A stretch of 6,665 nt of DNA from an uncultured Phycisphaerales bacterium (GTDB lineage Bacteria; Planctomycetota; Phycisphaerae; Phycisphaerales; SM1A02): assembly GCA_946886375.1 (NCBI GenBank), contig CAMPIL010000205.1:1-6665 (forward strand), in the 5' to 3' direction. The notes under the pieces are model-generated. The model was not told the origin of the DNA. It was given only the letters and a program-made list of their open reading frames with translations, and did not search any database. Position 1 is the stretch's first letter, and every line of letters begins with the position of its first letter. Both the position numbers and the translations under genes were made by a program. Below, one piece after another: positions 1 through 6,573 of this stretch.

Positions 1-1215
1 GCCGCGGCGACCCGATGCGCCGGCCTTGTCGCGCTTGGCGGAGTGTTGGACCGCCATGTCTTCGCGCGGTTGATGCTGTTGTGCCGTCAACCCGGGCTGA
101 TCGGAATTGACCGCGATCGGCCGGCGGATCAGACGTTCGATCGCCTTGAGATCCGCACGCTCCTCATGATCGCAGAACGACACAGCGACGCCCGAGGCGC
201 CGGCACGCGCGGTGCGGCCGATGCGGTGCACGTAGGTTTCCGCAACCTCGGGAATGTCGAAGTTGATCACGTGCGTGATTTCGTCCACGTCGATGCCGCG
301 CGAGGCGATGTCCGTCGCGACGAGCACCGGGGGCGATTTCGACTTGAACGCAGCAAGCGCGCGATTGCGGTTGTTCTGGCTCTTGTTGCCGTGAATGGCC
401 GCAGCGCGAATGCCCGCGCGATCCAGGTGCTTGACCACTTTGTCCGCGCCGTGCTTGGTGCGCGTGAACACCAGCGTGCGACCCATCTCACCATGCTTGA
501 GCAGATGCGTGAGCAGTGCGGTCTTGTTGTTTCGCGGCACGAAATAGACCGATTGCTCGATGGATTCGGCCGTCGAAGCCACTGGATTGACGGCCACGTG
601 CACAGGATTGTGCAGCATCGCCGCGGCCAGTTGGCGGATTTCCGTCGGCATCGTGGCGGAATACATCAGCGTCTGGCGCTTCTGCGGCAGCCGGGAGACG
701 ATGCGGCGAATGTCGGGGATGAAGCCCATGTCCAGCATGCGGTCGGCTTCATCCAGCACGAAGATTTCAATTGCACGCAGATCGATGAATCCTTGATTCA
801 TCAGATCGAGCAGGCGGCCGGGCGTTGCAATGAGAACATCCAGGCCCGCCTTGAGAGCCTTGACCTGGTGGTGCTGGCTGACGCCGCCGAAGACGACCGC
901 GTGGCGCAGCCGGAGGTTTCGACCATACGCGCGGAAACTGTCGCCGATCTGCGATGCCAGTTCGCGCGTGGGCGCCAGCACAAGCGCTCGCAGGCGTGAA
1001 TGCTTGTCGGTGTTTTGGCCTGTGCTCAGCCGATGCAGAATGGGCATGGCGAACGCGGCCGTTTTACCCGTTCCCGTTTGAGCGCAGCCCAACAGATCGC
1101 TGCCCCGCAACACATGGGGCACGGCCTGGGCTTGGATGGGAGTGGGGGTCTTGTAGCCTTCGGCAGCAACGGCGCGAAGGATGGGCTCGCAGAGCCCGAG
1201 GTCTTCAAAGTGCAT
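1..1215 (-). CDS. rhlE: RhlE-type DEAD-box ATP-dependent RNA helicase (C-terminus beyond left edge)
   Basis: Translating the minus strand from ATG at 1215-1213 gives 405 codons with no stop before the window edge. Every DEAD-box motif is present in order: Q motif (F3, GYKTPTPIQ 20-28), Walker A AQTGTGKT 45-52, PTRELA 82-87, GG 110-111, TPGR 131-134, DEAD 155-158, SAT 186-188, then in RecA domain 2 a VFTRTK segment near 249, [10 protein letters not shown] 300-309 and [10 protein letters not shown] 330-339. The spacing and the HGNKSQNNR segment (275-283) match the RhlE group, which unwinds short RNA duplexes with ATP in the cytoplasm and is linked to ribosome assembly and mRNA turnover. After about residue 360 a basic, low-complexity tail begins and runs off the edge. 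An in-frame TGA at 1221-1219 fixes the start within two codons of this ATG. The Shine-Dalgarno is weak. It diverges from nusA. Family certain; the RhlE subgroup is likely. Confidence 0.95.
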   Translation of the reverse strand, partial: MHFEDLGLCEPILRAVAAEGYKTPTPIQAQAVPHVLRGSDLLGCAQTGTGKTAAFAMPILHRLSTGQNTDKHSRLRALVLAPTRELASQIGDSFRAYGRNLRLRHAVVFGGVSQHHQVKALKAGLDVLIATPGRLLDLMNQGFIDLRAIEIFVLDEADRMLDMGFIPDIRRIVSRLPQKRQTLMYSATMPTEIRQLAAAMLHNPVHVAVNPVASTAESIEQSVYFVPRNNKTALLTHLLKHGEMGRTLVFTRTKHGADKVVKHLDRAGIRAAAIHGNKSQNNRNRALAAFKSKSPPVLVATDIASRGIDVDEITHVINFDIPEVAETYVHRIGRTARAGASGVAVSFCDHEERADLKAIERLIRRPIAVNSDQPGLTAQQHQPREDMAVQHSAKRDKAGASGRRG

Positions 1216-1429
1216 GAATCAGATGTTCTCGAATCCGGAGAATTCGGCCTTCCGGTGGGCATTTGCCGTGCTCCGGAATGCGCTGGAACGCCTCAATTGC
1301 GTCCTACAAGCCATCGGTGGCTGGGCGAGAAGTCCAATGGCTTTATCGTCCACGGGAGCGATCAACAGTAGGCACAGCGAGGTCAGGAATCCAGAAACCA
1401 CCGGAAATTGCCTTCGACAAGGCAGTTTG
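1216..1429. other. Divergent intergenic region, promoter-proximal part without a gene
   Basis: This stretch separates the divergent rhlE and nusA transcription units. Reading frames are open on both strands, but none encodes a protein with recognisable family features. A minus-strand frame of 97 codons ends at 1219, directly before the rhlE start in the same frame, with no good ribosome binding site. The rhlE promoter should lie here on the minus strand, but I see no convincing -35/-10 pair. rimP, which precedes nusA in many bacteria, is not here. Confidence 0.5.
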
Positions 1430-1458
1430 TTGCCAAAAAACCGAATTAAGCCTATCTT
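1430..1458 (+). promoter_or_regulatory. Candidate sigma70-type promoter for the nusA leader
   Basis: TTGCCA at 1430-1435 (five of six matches to the -35 consensus) and TATCTT at 1453-1458 (four of six matches to the -10) are separated by exactly 17 bases. They sit in the most A/T-rich patch of the intergenic region. Initiation would fall near 1464-1467, close to the short palindrome GGTG-TT-CACC at 1461-1470, which could be an operator or chance. The transcript would begin with a small hairpin (TCGCC 1474-1478 / GGCGA 1483-1487) followed by the ribosome binding site of the short reading frame at 1505. Consensus match and position support it; there is no experimental evidence. Confidence 0.5.
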
Positions 1459-1504
1459 ATGGTGTTCACCGGATCGCCTTTGGGCGACTCGGAAGGAGTC
1501 TTTC

Positions 1505-1549
1505 GTGAGCAAGATTGTCCTTTATCCAGTTTCACGCCATGACGCCTGA
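1505..1549 (+). CDS. Possible 14-residue leader peptide upstream of nusA
   Basis: A GTG at 1505 is preceded by a strong Shine-Dalgarno (GGAAGGAG, 1491-1498) at a six-base spacing, better than the site in front of nusA itself. The frame encodes MSKIVLYPVSRHDA and stops at TGA 1547-1549. It lies about 40 bases after the predicted transcription start and ahead of a hairpin series that ends in a terminator, the position expected of a regulatory leader peptide. There is no run of a single amino acid that would point to classical amino-acid attenuation. It resembles no protein I know and so short a frame can occur by chance. The ribosome binding site is the main support. Confidence 0.3.
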   Translation: MSKIVLYPVSRHDA

Positions 1550-1565
1550 TTGCGTCCATGTCGTG

Positions 1566-1736
1566 CACTGGGCGAAAGTGGCCCACGCTCCCATACCCGG
1601 CAGGCCCGCGATGGCCCGCCGGTCGTGCCGGTTGTTCCACCGGACGCGAAAGGGGGCGCGTGTGACCTGAGGATTCATCATCTTCAGGCCACAGCCGGAC
1701 TGTGGCGTGCACAGCCGGCTTTCCCGCTCCAGGGAA
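1566..1736 (+). ncRNA. Structured leader RNA or small RNA of unknown family
   Basis: Several local hairpins follow one another. TGGGC/GCCCA pairs around a GAAAGTG loop near 1569-1585. CCGGT/ACCGG has a six-base loop near 1628-1643. ACGCG/CGCGT has an eight-base loop near 1644-1661. CCTGAGGA (1666-1673) pairs with TCTTCAGG (1681-1688), eight pairs including one wobble. GCCACAG (1688-1694) pairs with CTGTGGC (1700-1706), seven perfect pairs around CCGGA. TTCCC (1721-1725) pairs with GGGAA (1732-1736). GGTC 1621-1624 could pair with GACC 1664-1667 and enclose two of these stems. CACAGCCGG occurs twice within this stretch. I compared it by eye with RNase P, tmRNA, SRP RNA, 6S RNA and common riboswitch cores and found no convincing match. 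It could be an attenuator leader of nusA or an independent small RNA ending at the following terminator. Confidence 0.35.
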
Positions 1737-1739
1737 CTG

Positions 1740-1785
1740 GGTCACGTGAATCTCTTGTTCGAGATTCCGTGACCGTTTCGTTTTT
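1740..1785 (+). terminator. Strong intrinsic-terminator-like hairpin upstream of nusA
   Basis: GGTCACG (1740-1746) pairs with CGTGACC (1768-1774), and GAATCTC (1748-1754) pairs with GAGATTC (1761-1767). This gives 14 base pairs interrupted only by a bulged T at 1747, with the six-base loop TTGTTC. The stem is followed at once by GTTTCGTTTTT (1775-1785), an imperfect T tract. This is the form of a Rho-independent terminator on the plus strand. It lies 54 bases before the nusA start with no clear promoter in between, so it either ends a separate upstream RNA or acts as an attenuator that polymerase must read through to reach nusA-infB-rbfA. Confidence 0.7.
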
Positions 1786-1839
1786 GGCAGTTTCGTTCGA
1801 CATCTCAACAACCCAACATCCCAGCAGGCAGGCAAACCA

Positions 1840-3201
1840 ATGAATACCGAAACCCTTCGCATCCTCGACTCAATCGCGCGCGACCGAAACATCGAACGCG
1901 ATGTGCTCATCCAAGATCTTGAGCAGGCGATGATCAGCGCGCTGCGCAAGCACTTCAATTCGCTTGACACCGAAGAGTTCGGCTGCGAGATGGACAAACT
2001 CACCGGCCGCATGACCATGTGGCGCAATCTGCCCGACGGGACGCGCCAGGACATCCCCATCGAAACCCTCGGCCGCATCCCCGCTCAGACCGCCAAGCAG
2101 GTCATGATCCAGCGCTTCCGCGAGGATGAACGAACCAGCCTGCTGGAAGAATACAGCAAGCGCCAGGGCGAACTGGTCACCGGCACCGCGCAGCGGTACG
2201 AAGGCGGCGCGCTGGTCGTGCAGATCGATCGGGCCGAAGGCTTCATGCCCCGCTCCGAGCAGATTCCCGGCGAGCAGTTCCACCCCGGCGACCGCGTGCG
2301 CTGCCTGATTCTCGATGTGCGCGATTCCGGCAGCCAGATCAAGATCGTGATGTCGCGCAGCCATCCGGACTTCATCCGCCGCCTGTTTGAAGCGGAAGTT
2401 CCTGAAGTGGCCGAGCGCGTGATCGAAATCAAGGCGATGGCCCGCGAGGCGGGCTTCCGCACCAAACTCGCCGTCAGTTCCATCGACAGCAAGGTGGACG
2501 CGGTAGGCGCGTGCGTGGGTGTGCGCGGCAGCCGCATCCGCAACATCGTGGATGAGCTGGGCGGCGAGAAGATCGACATCGTGCGCTGGAATGAATCAAG
2601 TCAGATCCTCATCGCCAACGCGCTCAAGCCCGCCGAGGTCGAGGAAGTCAGCTTGTGCTTTGAACTTGGGCGCGGCACGATCATCGTGCGTGACGATCAA
2701 CTTTCGCTGGCCATCGGCCGGCGCGGTCAGAACGTCCGCCTGGCGGCGCGGCTGACGGGTTGGGATATCGACATCCTCACGCCTGCGGAATTTGCCAAGA
2801 GCCTGGAGACGCTGGAGAAGACCGTGAAATCGGTCGAAGGCGTCACCGACGAAATGCTCGACCGCATGGGCGCGCTGGGCATGATCAGCGTGTTCGACAT
2901 CGAAGAAGTCGGCGAGGAAGTGTTGGAAAACGAACTGGGCATGTCGCCGGAACTTGCGGCGACGGTGGTCGAGACGTGCGCCGCCCAGGCGAAGATCGTC
3001 GCCGAGCAGCAGCAGAAGGACAAGGAAGTAGCCGAACGCAAGCGTCAGGAAGAGGAAGCCGCGGCGACGGCCGTGCTGGGTGGCGACCGCGAATCGTACA
3101 TCGAGCCCGACGAGCAGGCCGAGTCAGCCGCCGCGTCCATTCTCGGCGATGGCGCAGGCTCGGAAACATCGCACAAGGCTGATCAACCAGCCCAAACGTA
3201 A
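1840..3201 (+). CDS. nusA: Transcription termination/antitermination factor NusA
   Basis: The 453-residue product binds RNA polymerase and nascent RNA and modulates pausing, intrinsic termination and antitermination. Domains in order: the N-terminal polymerase-binding domain (about 1-110), an S1 RNA-binding domain (about 111-176, including GFMPRSEQIPGE and ending at the conserved SRSHP 172-176), KH1 (about 205-255, with GACVGVRGSRI from 223) and KH2 (about 270-325, with IGRRGQNVRLA from 292). A short helix-hairpin-helix-like segment (about 332-385, VEGVTDEMLDRMGALGM) and an acidic, Gln/Glu/Ala-rich tail follow. The tail departs from the E. coli form, which has two acidic repeats. ATG at 1840 follows a weak AGGCAGG (1826-1832) at seven bases. 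It is first in the nusA-infB-rbfA cluster and may be controlled by the upstream terminator. rimP, its usual upstream partner, is missing. Confidence 0.97.
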   Translation: MNTETLRILDSIARDRNIERDVLIQDLEQAMISALRKHFNSLDTEEFGCEMDKLTGRMTMWRNLPDGTRQDIPIETLGRIPAQTAKQVMIQRFREDERTSLLEEYSKRQGELVTGTAQRYEGGALVVQIDRAEGFMPRSEQIPGEQFHPGDRVRCLILDVRDSGSQIKIVMSRSHPDFIRRLFEAEVPEVAERVIEIKAMAREAGFRTKLAVSSIDSKVDAVGACVGVRGSRIRNIVDELGGEKIDIVRWNESSQILIANALKPAEVEEVSLCFELGRGTIIVRDDQLSLAIGRRGQNVRLAARLTGWDIDILTPAEFAKSLETLEKTVKSVEGVTDEMLDRMGALGMISVFDIEEVGEEVLENELGMSPELAATVVETCAAQAKIVAEQQQKDKEVAERKRQEEEAAATAVLGGDRESYIEPDEQAESAAASILGDGAGSETSHKADQPAQT

Positions 3202-3251
3202 GCAGGATCGTTTTTTGAAAGTGAGCGGACCGCGTGTCCCCGGAGTGAACT

Positions 3252-4106
3252 GTGTCGAAAAAGGCAGCATCCATTCGAGTCTTCCAACTGGCCAAGGAAC
3301 TTGGCGTCGATTCCAAAGACGTCGTCGCGAAGTGTCAGGCCGAAGATATCCCCGGCATTGAGAACCACATGTCGGTGGTGTCGATCGGCTTGTCCGCCAC
3401 CATTCGAGAATGGTTCAGCGAAACGCACGGCTCGGCTTCCGGTACAGCCGTTGAAACCGCCGCGGCTGTCGATGTCACCAAGGCCCGCGCCAAGGCTCGC
3501 AAGCGCACGACGTCCAAGAAGGATGCCGGGGCCGACGAGGGCGCAGGCGTCACCGCGCAGGCGGTCGCCGAACCGGTCGTTGCCGAACCTCCACCGACTG
3601 AAGATGTGCAGGCCGCGCCGGAGAAACCCGCCGCGCGAACGCGCGCCGCAAAAGCAGTTCCCAAGGTCACGCCGGAACCGGCCGAGCCCGCGCCCGTGGT
3701 CGTTGAGGAAGCGCCGGTCATCGCCCCTGCTCCGCAGAAGGCGGCTGCGTCGGCGCCCGCACCGGCGCCAGCGCCAACCAAGCCGACGCCGGTAACGCCC
3801 GGGCCGGTGATGAATGTTCCGTCCCGTCCGGCCGCGGTTGCACCTGCTGGCCCCATGCTGTCGCAGCCCACCAAGACCAAGATGGCCGGTCCCAAGGTCA
3901 TTCGCGTCGAGACGCCGGATGTGATTCCCGCTCCGCGCTCGCGCACCGGGCCGCGCACGACTACTCCGCCGATGCGTGGCGGCGCAGCGGCGCAGCAGCC
4001 GAGGAACCCGGTCGTACCGCTCGAAGCGGCCATTTCGCATCGGCTGCGGATGATCGTCCTTTCAACTGGCGCGAGCAGGACCTCCTGGAGCGTGAGAACC
4101 GGTTGA
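3252..4106 (+). CDS. infB: Translation initiation factor IF-2, N-terminal part (frame broken before the GTPase)
   Basis: The GTG at 3252 is preceded by GGAG (3242-3245) with a six-base spacer and lies 50 bases after nusA. Residues 1-56 form an IF2_N domain (IRVFQLAKELGVDSKDVVAKC, then the HMSVVSIGLSATIREWF segment). A long disordered Ala/Pro/Lys linker follows (about 65-245, with AP and KPT runs), as in many high-GC IF2 proteins, and ends in GPKVIRVETPDVIPAPRSR. From about residue 245 the frame loses family character and it stops at TGA 4104-4106. The sequence typical of the family (FNWREQDLLEREN) instead appears in the frame one base back, from about 4040 onward. I read this as one infB gene with a frame break in the linker, equal to one lost base or two gained. 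Whether the break is real or a consensus error cannot be told from this sequence. Confidence 0.9.
   Translation: MSKKAASIRVFQLAKELGVDSKDVVAKCQAEDIPGIENHMSVVSIGLSATIREWFSETHGSASGTAVETAAAVDVTKARAKARKRTTSKKDAGADEGAGVTAQAVAEPVVAEPPPTEDVQAAPEKPAARTRAAKAVPKVTPEPAEPAPVVVEEAPVIAPAPQKAAASAPAPAPAPTKPTPVTPGPVMNVPSRPAAVAPAGPMLSQPTKTKMAGPKVIRVETPDVIPAPRSRTGPRTTTPPMRGGAAAQQPRNPVVPLEAAISHRLRMIVLSTGASRTSWSVRTG
3970..4050 (+). other. Probable frame-break zone in infB
   Basis: Before this stretch the coding sense is in the frame of GTG 3252. After it, the sense is in the frame of the GTPase ORF, one base back. Both frames are open through the zone, so the exact break cannot be placed. The first frame still reads sensibly through RSRTGPRTTTPP, and the second already reads SAADDRPFNWREQDLLER. 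No X-XXY-YYZ slippery heptamer is visible in the zero frame here, which argues against a programmed -1 shift and for an indel or sequencing error. Confidence 0.7.
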
Positions 4107-5977
4107 ACCGCGCCGGCGGGTTCTTCAAGCAAGCCCGCCGCGATAACCTCAAGCGCCAAACCGGCGGCGGACACAAGGCCGTGGTTCCCGCAGAGGCCGG
4201 CGGAAAGGTCAAAATCCAGACCCCCATCAGCGTCAAGGACCTCTCCGCCGCCACCGGCATCAAGGTCTCCGACATCCTCAAGAAACTGCTGCTCAGCGGC
4301 AAGATGGTCACCGTGAATTCATTCCTGGACGCCGAGACCGCCACTGAATCGATGCTCGAATACAACATCGAGTTGGAGATTGATGAGCAGCGTTCGGCTG
4401 AACAGAAGATTTCTGACCAGTTCCGCGAGCGAACCGTCACCGATGAACGCCGGCGAAACCCGGTCGTCACAATTCTGGGTCACGTGGACCACGGGAAGAC
4501 GTCGCTGCTGGACAAGATTCGCAACGCCAACGTTGCGGCGGGCGAGGCCGGCGGCATTACACAGGCCACCAGCGCGTTCCAGGTTCCCGTGCATGTCGGC
4601 GAGGGTGAGCACTTGATCACCTTCATCGACACCCCCGGTCACGAGGCGTTCACCGAGATGCGTGCCCGTGGCGCCAAGGTCACCGATGTGGTGGTGCTGG
4701 TCGTCGCCGCCGACGACGGCGTCATGCCGCAGACCGTTGAATCCATCAATCACGCCAAGGCGGCGGGCGTGCCCATCGTCGTTGCGCTCAACAAGATCGA
4801 CAAGCCCGAAGCCACCGATTCCAACATTCAGCGGATTCTGGGCCAGCTGGCCGAACACGAACTGAATCCAGTGGAATGGGGCGGCACAACGGAAGTGGTG
4901 CGCACCAGCGCGATCAAGGGCTCGGGCATTCAGGACCTTCTGGAAGTCCTCGACTACCAGGCGCAGTTGCTCGATCTCAAGGCGGACTTCGGCGGCGAGG
5001 CTGAAGGCACAGTCTTGGAAGCCAAGGTCGAGGAAGGCCGCGGCCCGGTGGCCAACGTGATCTTGCAGCAAGGCGTGCTGAAAAAGGGCGACATCATCGT
5101 CGTCGGCCGCGCCTTTGGGCGCGTGCGCGACATCATCAACGATCGCGGACAGCGGCTGGATGAAGCGTTGCCTTCCATGCCCGTGGTGTTCTCGGGCATC
5201 AACGATATCCCGGACGCCGGCGACAAGTTCTACGTGAGCAAGGACCTTCGCGCTGCCGAGAACGCCGCCGCCGAACGCGTGGCGCAGGAACGGCAGCGAG
5301 AATTGGCCAAGGAAAAGGTCACGCTGGACAACATCTTCAAGCATCTTGAAGCCACCGGCCGCAAGGAACTGCCGCTGATCGTCAAGGCCGACGTGCAAGG
5401 TTCGGTGGAAACCCTGCGTGCGGTGCTGGGCAAGATTTCCACCGTCGACGTCGCGGTGGCGGTCAAGCACATCGGCGTGGGCGGCGTGAACGAATCGGAC
5501 ATCAGCCTGGCCGAGGCGACCGGTGCGATCATTCTCGGCTTCAACGTCACCGCGTCGGCCGCCGCGCGGAAGTCCGCCGAAGCCAGGGGCGTGGACATCC
5601 GGTTCTACGATGTGATCTACGATCTCACTGACGACGTGAAGCGTGCCGCCGAAGGCATGCTCGAGCCGGAACTGCGGCTGGAGGTGCTCGGCCATGCCGA
5701 GGTGCGCGACGTGTTCAAGATTTCCAAGGTGGGCATGATCGCCGGCTGCTACGTGACCGATGGCGTCATCGAGCGCAACAGCCAGATCCGCGTGACGCGC
5801 GGCGGCATCGTGGTCGAAAAGGATCGCCGCCTCGAATCGCTCCGTCGCTTCAAGGACGATGTGAAGGAAGTCCGCGCCGGACAGGAATGCGGCATGAGCA
5901 TCGAAGGCTATCACGACATCAAGTCCGGCGACGTGCTGGAGTGCTACCGCACGCGCGAGGTCAGGCGGAAACTCTAA
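4103..5977 (+). CDS. infB: Translation initiation factor IF-2, GTPase and C-terminal part
   Basis: This 624-codon frame carries the whole functional core of IF2, which delivers fMet-tRNA to the 30S subunit and promotes 50S joining using GTP. Numbering from the TTG at 4103, an N2-type helical domain spans about 36-93 ([21 protein letters not shown]). The GTPase follows: G1 GHVDHGKTS 126-134, G2 around GGITQ 150-154, G3 DTPGH 176-180, G4 NKID 230-233, G5 SAIKGSG from 269. Then come beta-barrel domain II (about 300-340), domain III (about 430-520) and the fMet-tRNA-binding C-terminal barrel ending REVRRKL. The TTG overlaps the stop of the first frame (TTGA, 4103-4106) and has only a poorly spaced GGAG (4087-4090). 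The protein sequence is already family-like upstream of it, so this is probably not a true start but the continuation of the broken infB. Joined, the two parts give roughly 900 residues, the normal length. Confidence 0.95.
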   Translation: MNRAGGFFKQARRDNLKRQTGGGHKAVVPAEAGGKVKIQTPISVKDLSAATGIKVSDILKKLLLSGKMVTVNSFLDAETATESMLEYNIELEIDEQRSAEQKISDQFRERTVTDERRRNPVVTILGHVDHGKTSLLDKIRNANVAAGEAGGITQATSAFQVPVHVGEGEHLITFIDTPGHEAFTEMRARGAKVTDVVVLVVAADDGVMPQTVESINHAKAAGVPIVVALNKIDKPEATDSNIQRILGQLAEHELNPVEWGGTTEVVRTSAIKGSGIQDLLEVLDYQAQLLDLKADFGGEAEGTVLEAKVEEGRGPVANVILQQGVLKKGDIIVVGRAFGRVRDIINDRGQRLDEALPSMPVVFSGINDIPDAGDKFYVSKDLRAAENAAAERVAQERQRELAKEKVTLDNIFKHLEATGRKELPLIVKADVQGSVETLRAVLGKISTVDVAVAVKHIGVGGVNESDISLAEATGAIILGFNVTASAAARKSAEARGVDIRFYDVIYDLTDDVKRAAEGMLEPELRLEVLGHAEVRDVFKISKVGMIAGCYVTDGVIERNSQIRVTRGGIVVEKDRRLESLRRFKDDVKEVRAGQECGMSIEGYHDIKSGDVLECYRTREVRRKL

Positions 5978-5978
5978 T

Positions 5979-6061
5979 GGAGCGGTCAGTGATGCGTACT
6001 CGGTGGTCGGTGAAAAATCACCGATTTGCTGAGACGGACCACTGGCCGCTGATCACTCTCC
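5979..6061. repeat. Large imperfect palindrome filling the infB-rbfA spacer (REP/MITE-like)
   Basis: Nearly the whole 84-base spacer folds on itself. The outer stem pairs 5982-5991 (GCGGTCAGTG) with 6040-6049 (CACTGGCCGC), ten pairs with one wobble. GGAG 5979-5982 is also complementary to CTCC 6058-6061 at the edges. The inner hairpin is perfect: TCGGTGA (6007-6013) and TCACCGA (6018-6024) around AAAA. Variations on GGTCAGTG recur within it (5985, 6002 region and inverted at 6037-6049). No T tract follows, so it is not a standard terminator. It may be an inserted palindromic repeat, an RNA-processing or stability element, or a translational control hairpin, because its right arm ends directly at the rbfA start codon. 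Confidence 0.7.
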
Positions 6062-6424
6062 ATGTCGCAGCGCACTGAACAAATCGCCTCAGTCATTCAC
6101 ACCGCCGTGCAGCGCGTGATCACGCGCGGATTGAACGATCCGCGGGTGCGCGGGCTGGTTTCTGTCACGAAGGTGGAGGTCGCGCCGGACCTGCACGATG
6201 CGCGGGTCTTCGTGTCGGTCCTGCCGGCGGAACATGCCGAACTGACCATCCACGGCCTGCGCAGCGCGGCGGGGCACATTCAAGCGGAGATCAGCAAGGA
6301 AGTGGCCGCGCGGCGTCTGCCGCGACTATCGTTCCGCCTGGATGAATCGCTCAAGAAACAGGCCATGATCGAGTCGGAAATCAGGGAGCATCGTCCCGGC
6401 GCCGATCAAGGCGACGAGTTGTAA
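6062..6424 (+). CDS. rbfA: 30S ribosome-binding factor A
   Basis: The 120-residue product matches RbfA, a single-KH-domain protein that binds the 30S subunit and assists late maturation of the 16S rRNA 5' end. Visible family features are the N-terminal helix (TEQIASVIHTAVQRVI), the LNDPRV segment (24-29), the strand pair VSVTKVEVAPDLHDARVFVSVL (33-54), the helix LRSAAGHIQAEISKEVAARRL and the RLSFRLDESL segment before the short charged C-terminus. The length is normal. The start is fixed by an in-frame TGA at 6050-6052, only ten bases upstream. No Shine-Dalgarno is visible because the preceding bases are the right arm of the palindrome, so initiation may be coupled to infB translation or depend on that RNA structure. 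Position after infB fits the common order. Confidence 0.95.
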   Translation: MSQRTEQIASVIHTAVQRVITRGLNDPRVRGLVSVTKVEVAPDLHDARVFVSVLPAEHAELTIHGLRSAAGHIQAEISKEVAARRLPRLSFRLDESLKKQAMIESEIREHRPGADQGDEL

Positions 6425-6459
6425 CCGCCGCATCCCGCGTTTGGCTTCGGAGTCTCAAC

Positions 6460-6573
6460 GTGAAGAACGCCAGTGTCTGTGCCAAAAAGTTGTCCGCGCT
6501 GCTCAAGAAGGTCGGTCCCGCCACGCCGCCTGCGCCTTTTCCGTCGTGGATTCCCACATCAGCATTGACATGA
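6460..6573 (+). pseudogene. Start of an unidentified gene, interrupted by an inversion-type junction
   Basis: GTG 6460 follows GGAG (6449-6452) at seven bases and 35 bases after rbfA, so a real gene very likely starts here. It encodes MKNASVCAKKLSALLKKVG and then PATPP, a basic amphipathic helix. After 6530 the reading (APFPSWIPTSALT) stops making sense and ends at TGA 6571-6573. The sense continuation of the same protein lies on the opposite strand (see the minus-strand fragment at 6503-6664). The intact protein would read through PPAFPSPGDPIAVLVMSMLMW and on into ESTTEKAQAAW. I do not recognise it with confidence. A helix-hairpin-helix or endonuclease-III-like planctomycete protein is a weak guess. 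The break is probably an artefact at a contig end, not natural gene decay. Confidence 0.6.

Noticed and set aside
43..999. Long plus-strand open frame of 318 codons
   Set aside because: It is antisense to the rhlE frame, which carries every DEAD-box motif. Its product is His/Arg-rich with no family features.
1219..1512. Minus-strand frame of 97 codons ending next to the rhlE start, with a hydrophobic patch
   Set aside because: No ribosome binding site, no recognisable family, and it crosses the promoter and leader region. It looks like chance openness in GC-rich DNA.
1560..1785. RNase P RNA-like words (GAAAGTGG, ACAGCCGGCTT)
   Set aside because: The stretch is too short, the conserved blocks are not in the correct order or complete, and it ends in its own terminator.
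1452..2078. Minus-strand frame of 208 codons across the nusA leader and nusA start
   Set aside because: It overlaps real nusA coding sequence and the terminator hairpin, and its composition is shadow-like.
3183..4040. Minus-strand frames of about 280 codons opposite the IF2 linker
   Set aside because: Gly/Arg/Ala-rich low complexity, as expected from the antisense of an Ala/Pro/Lys linker. No ribosome binding site or family features.
4000..4106. Programmed -1 frameshift signal in infB
   Set aside because: No slippery heptamer of the X-XXY-YYZ form in the zero frame, and no strong pseudoknot or stem placed behind one.
4319..5914. Minus-strand open frame of 531 codons opposite infB
   Set aside because: It is a mirror frame of GC-rich coding sequence. 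The plus strand encodes the complete IF2 core.
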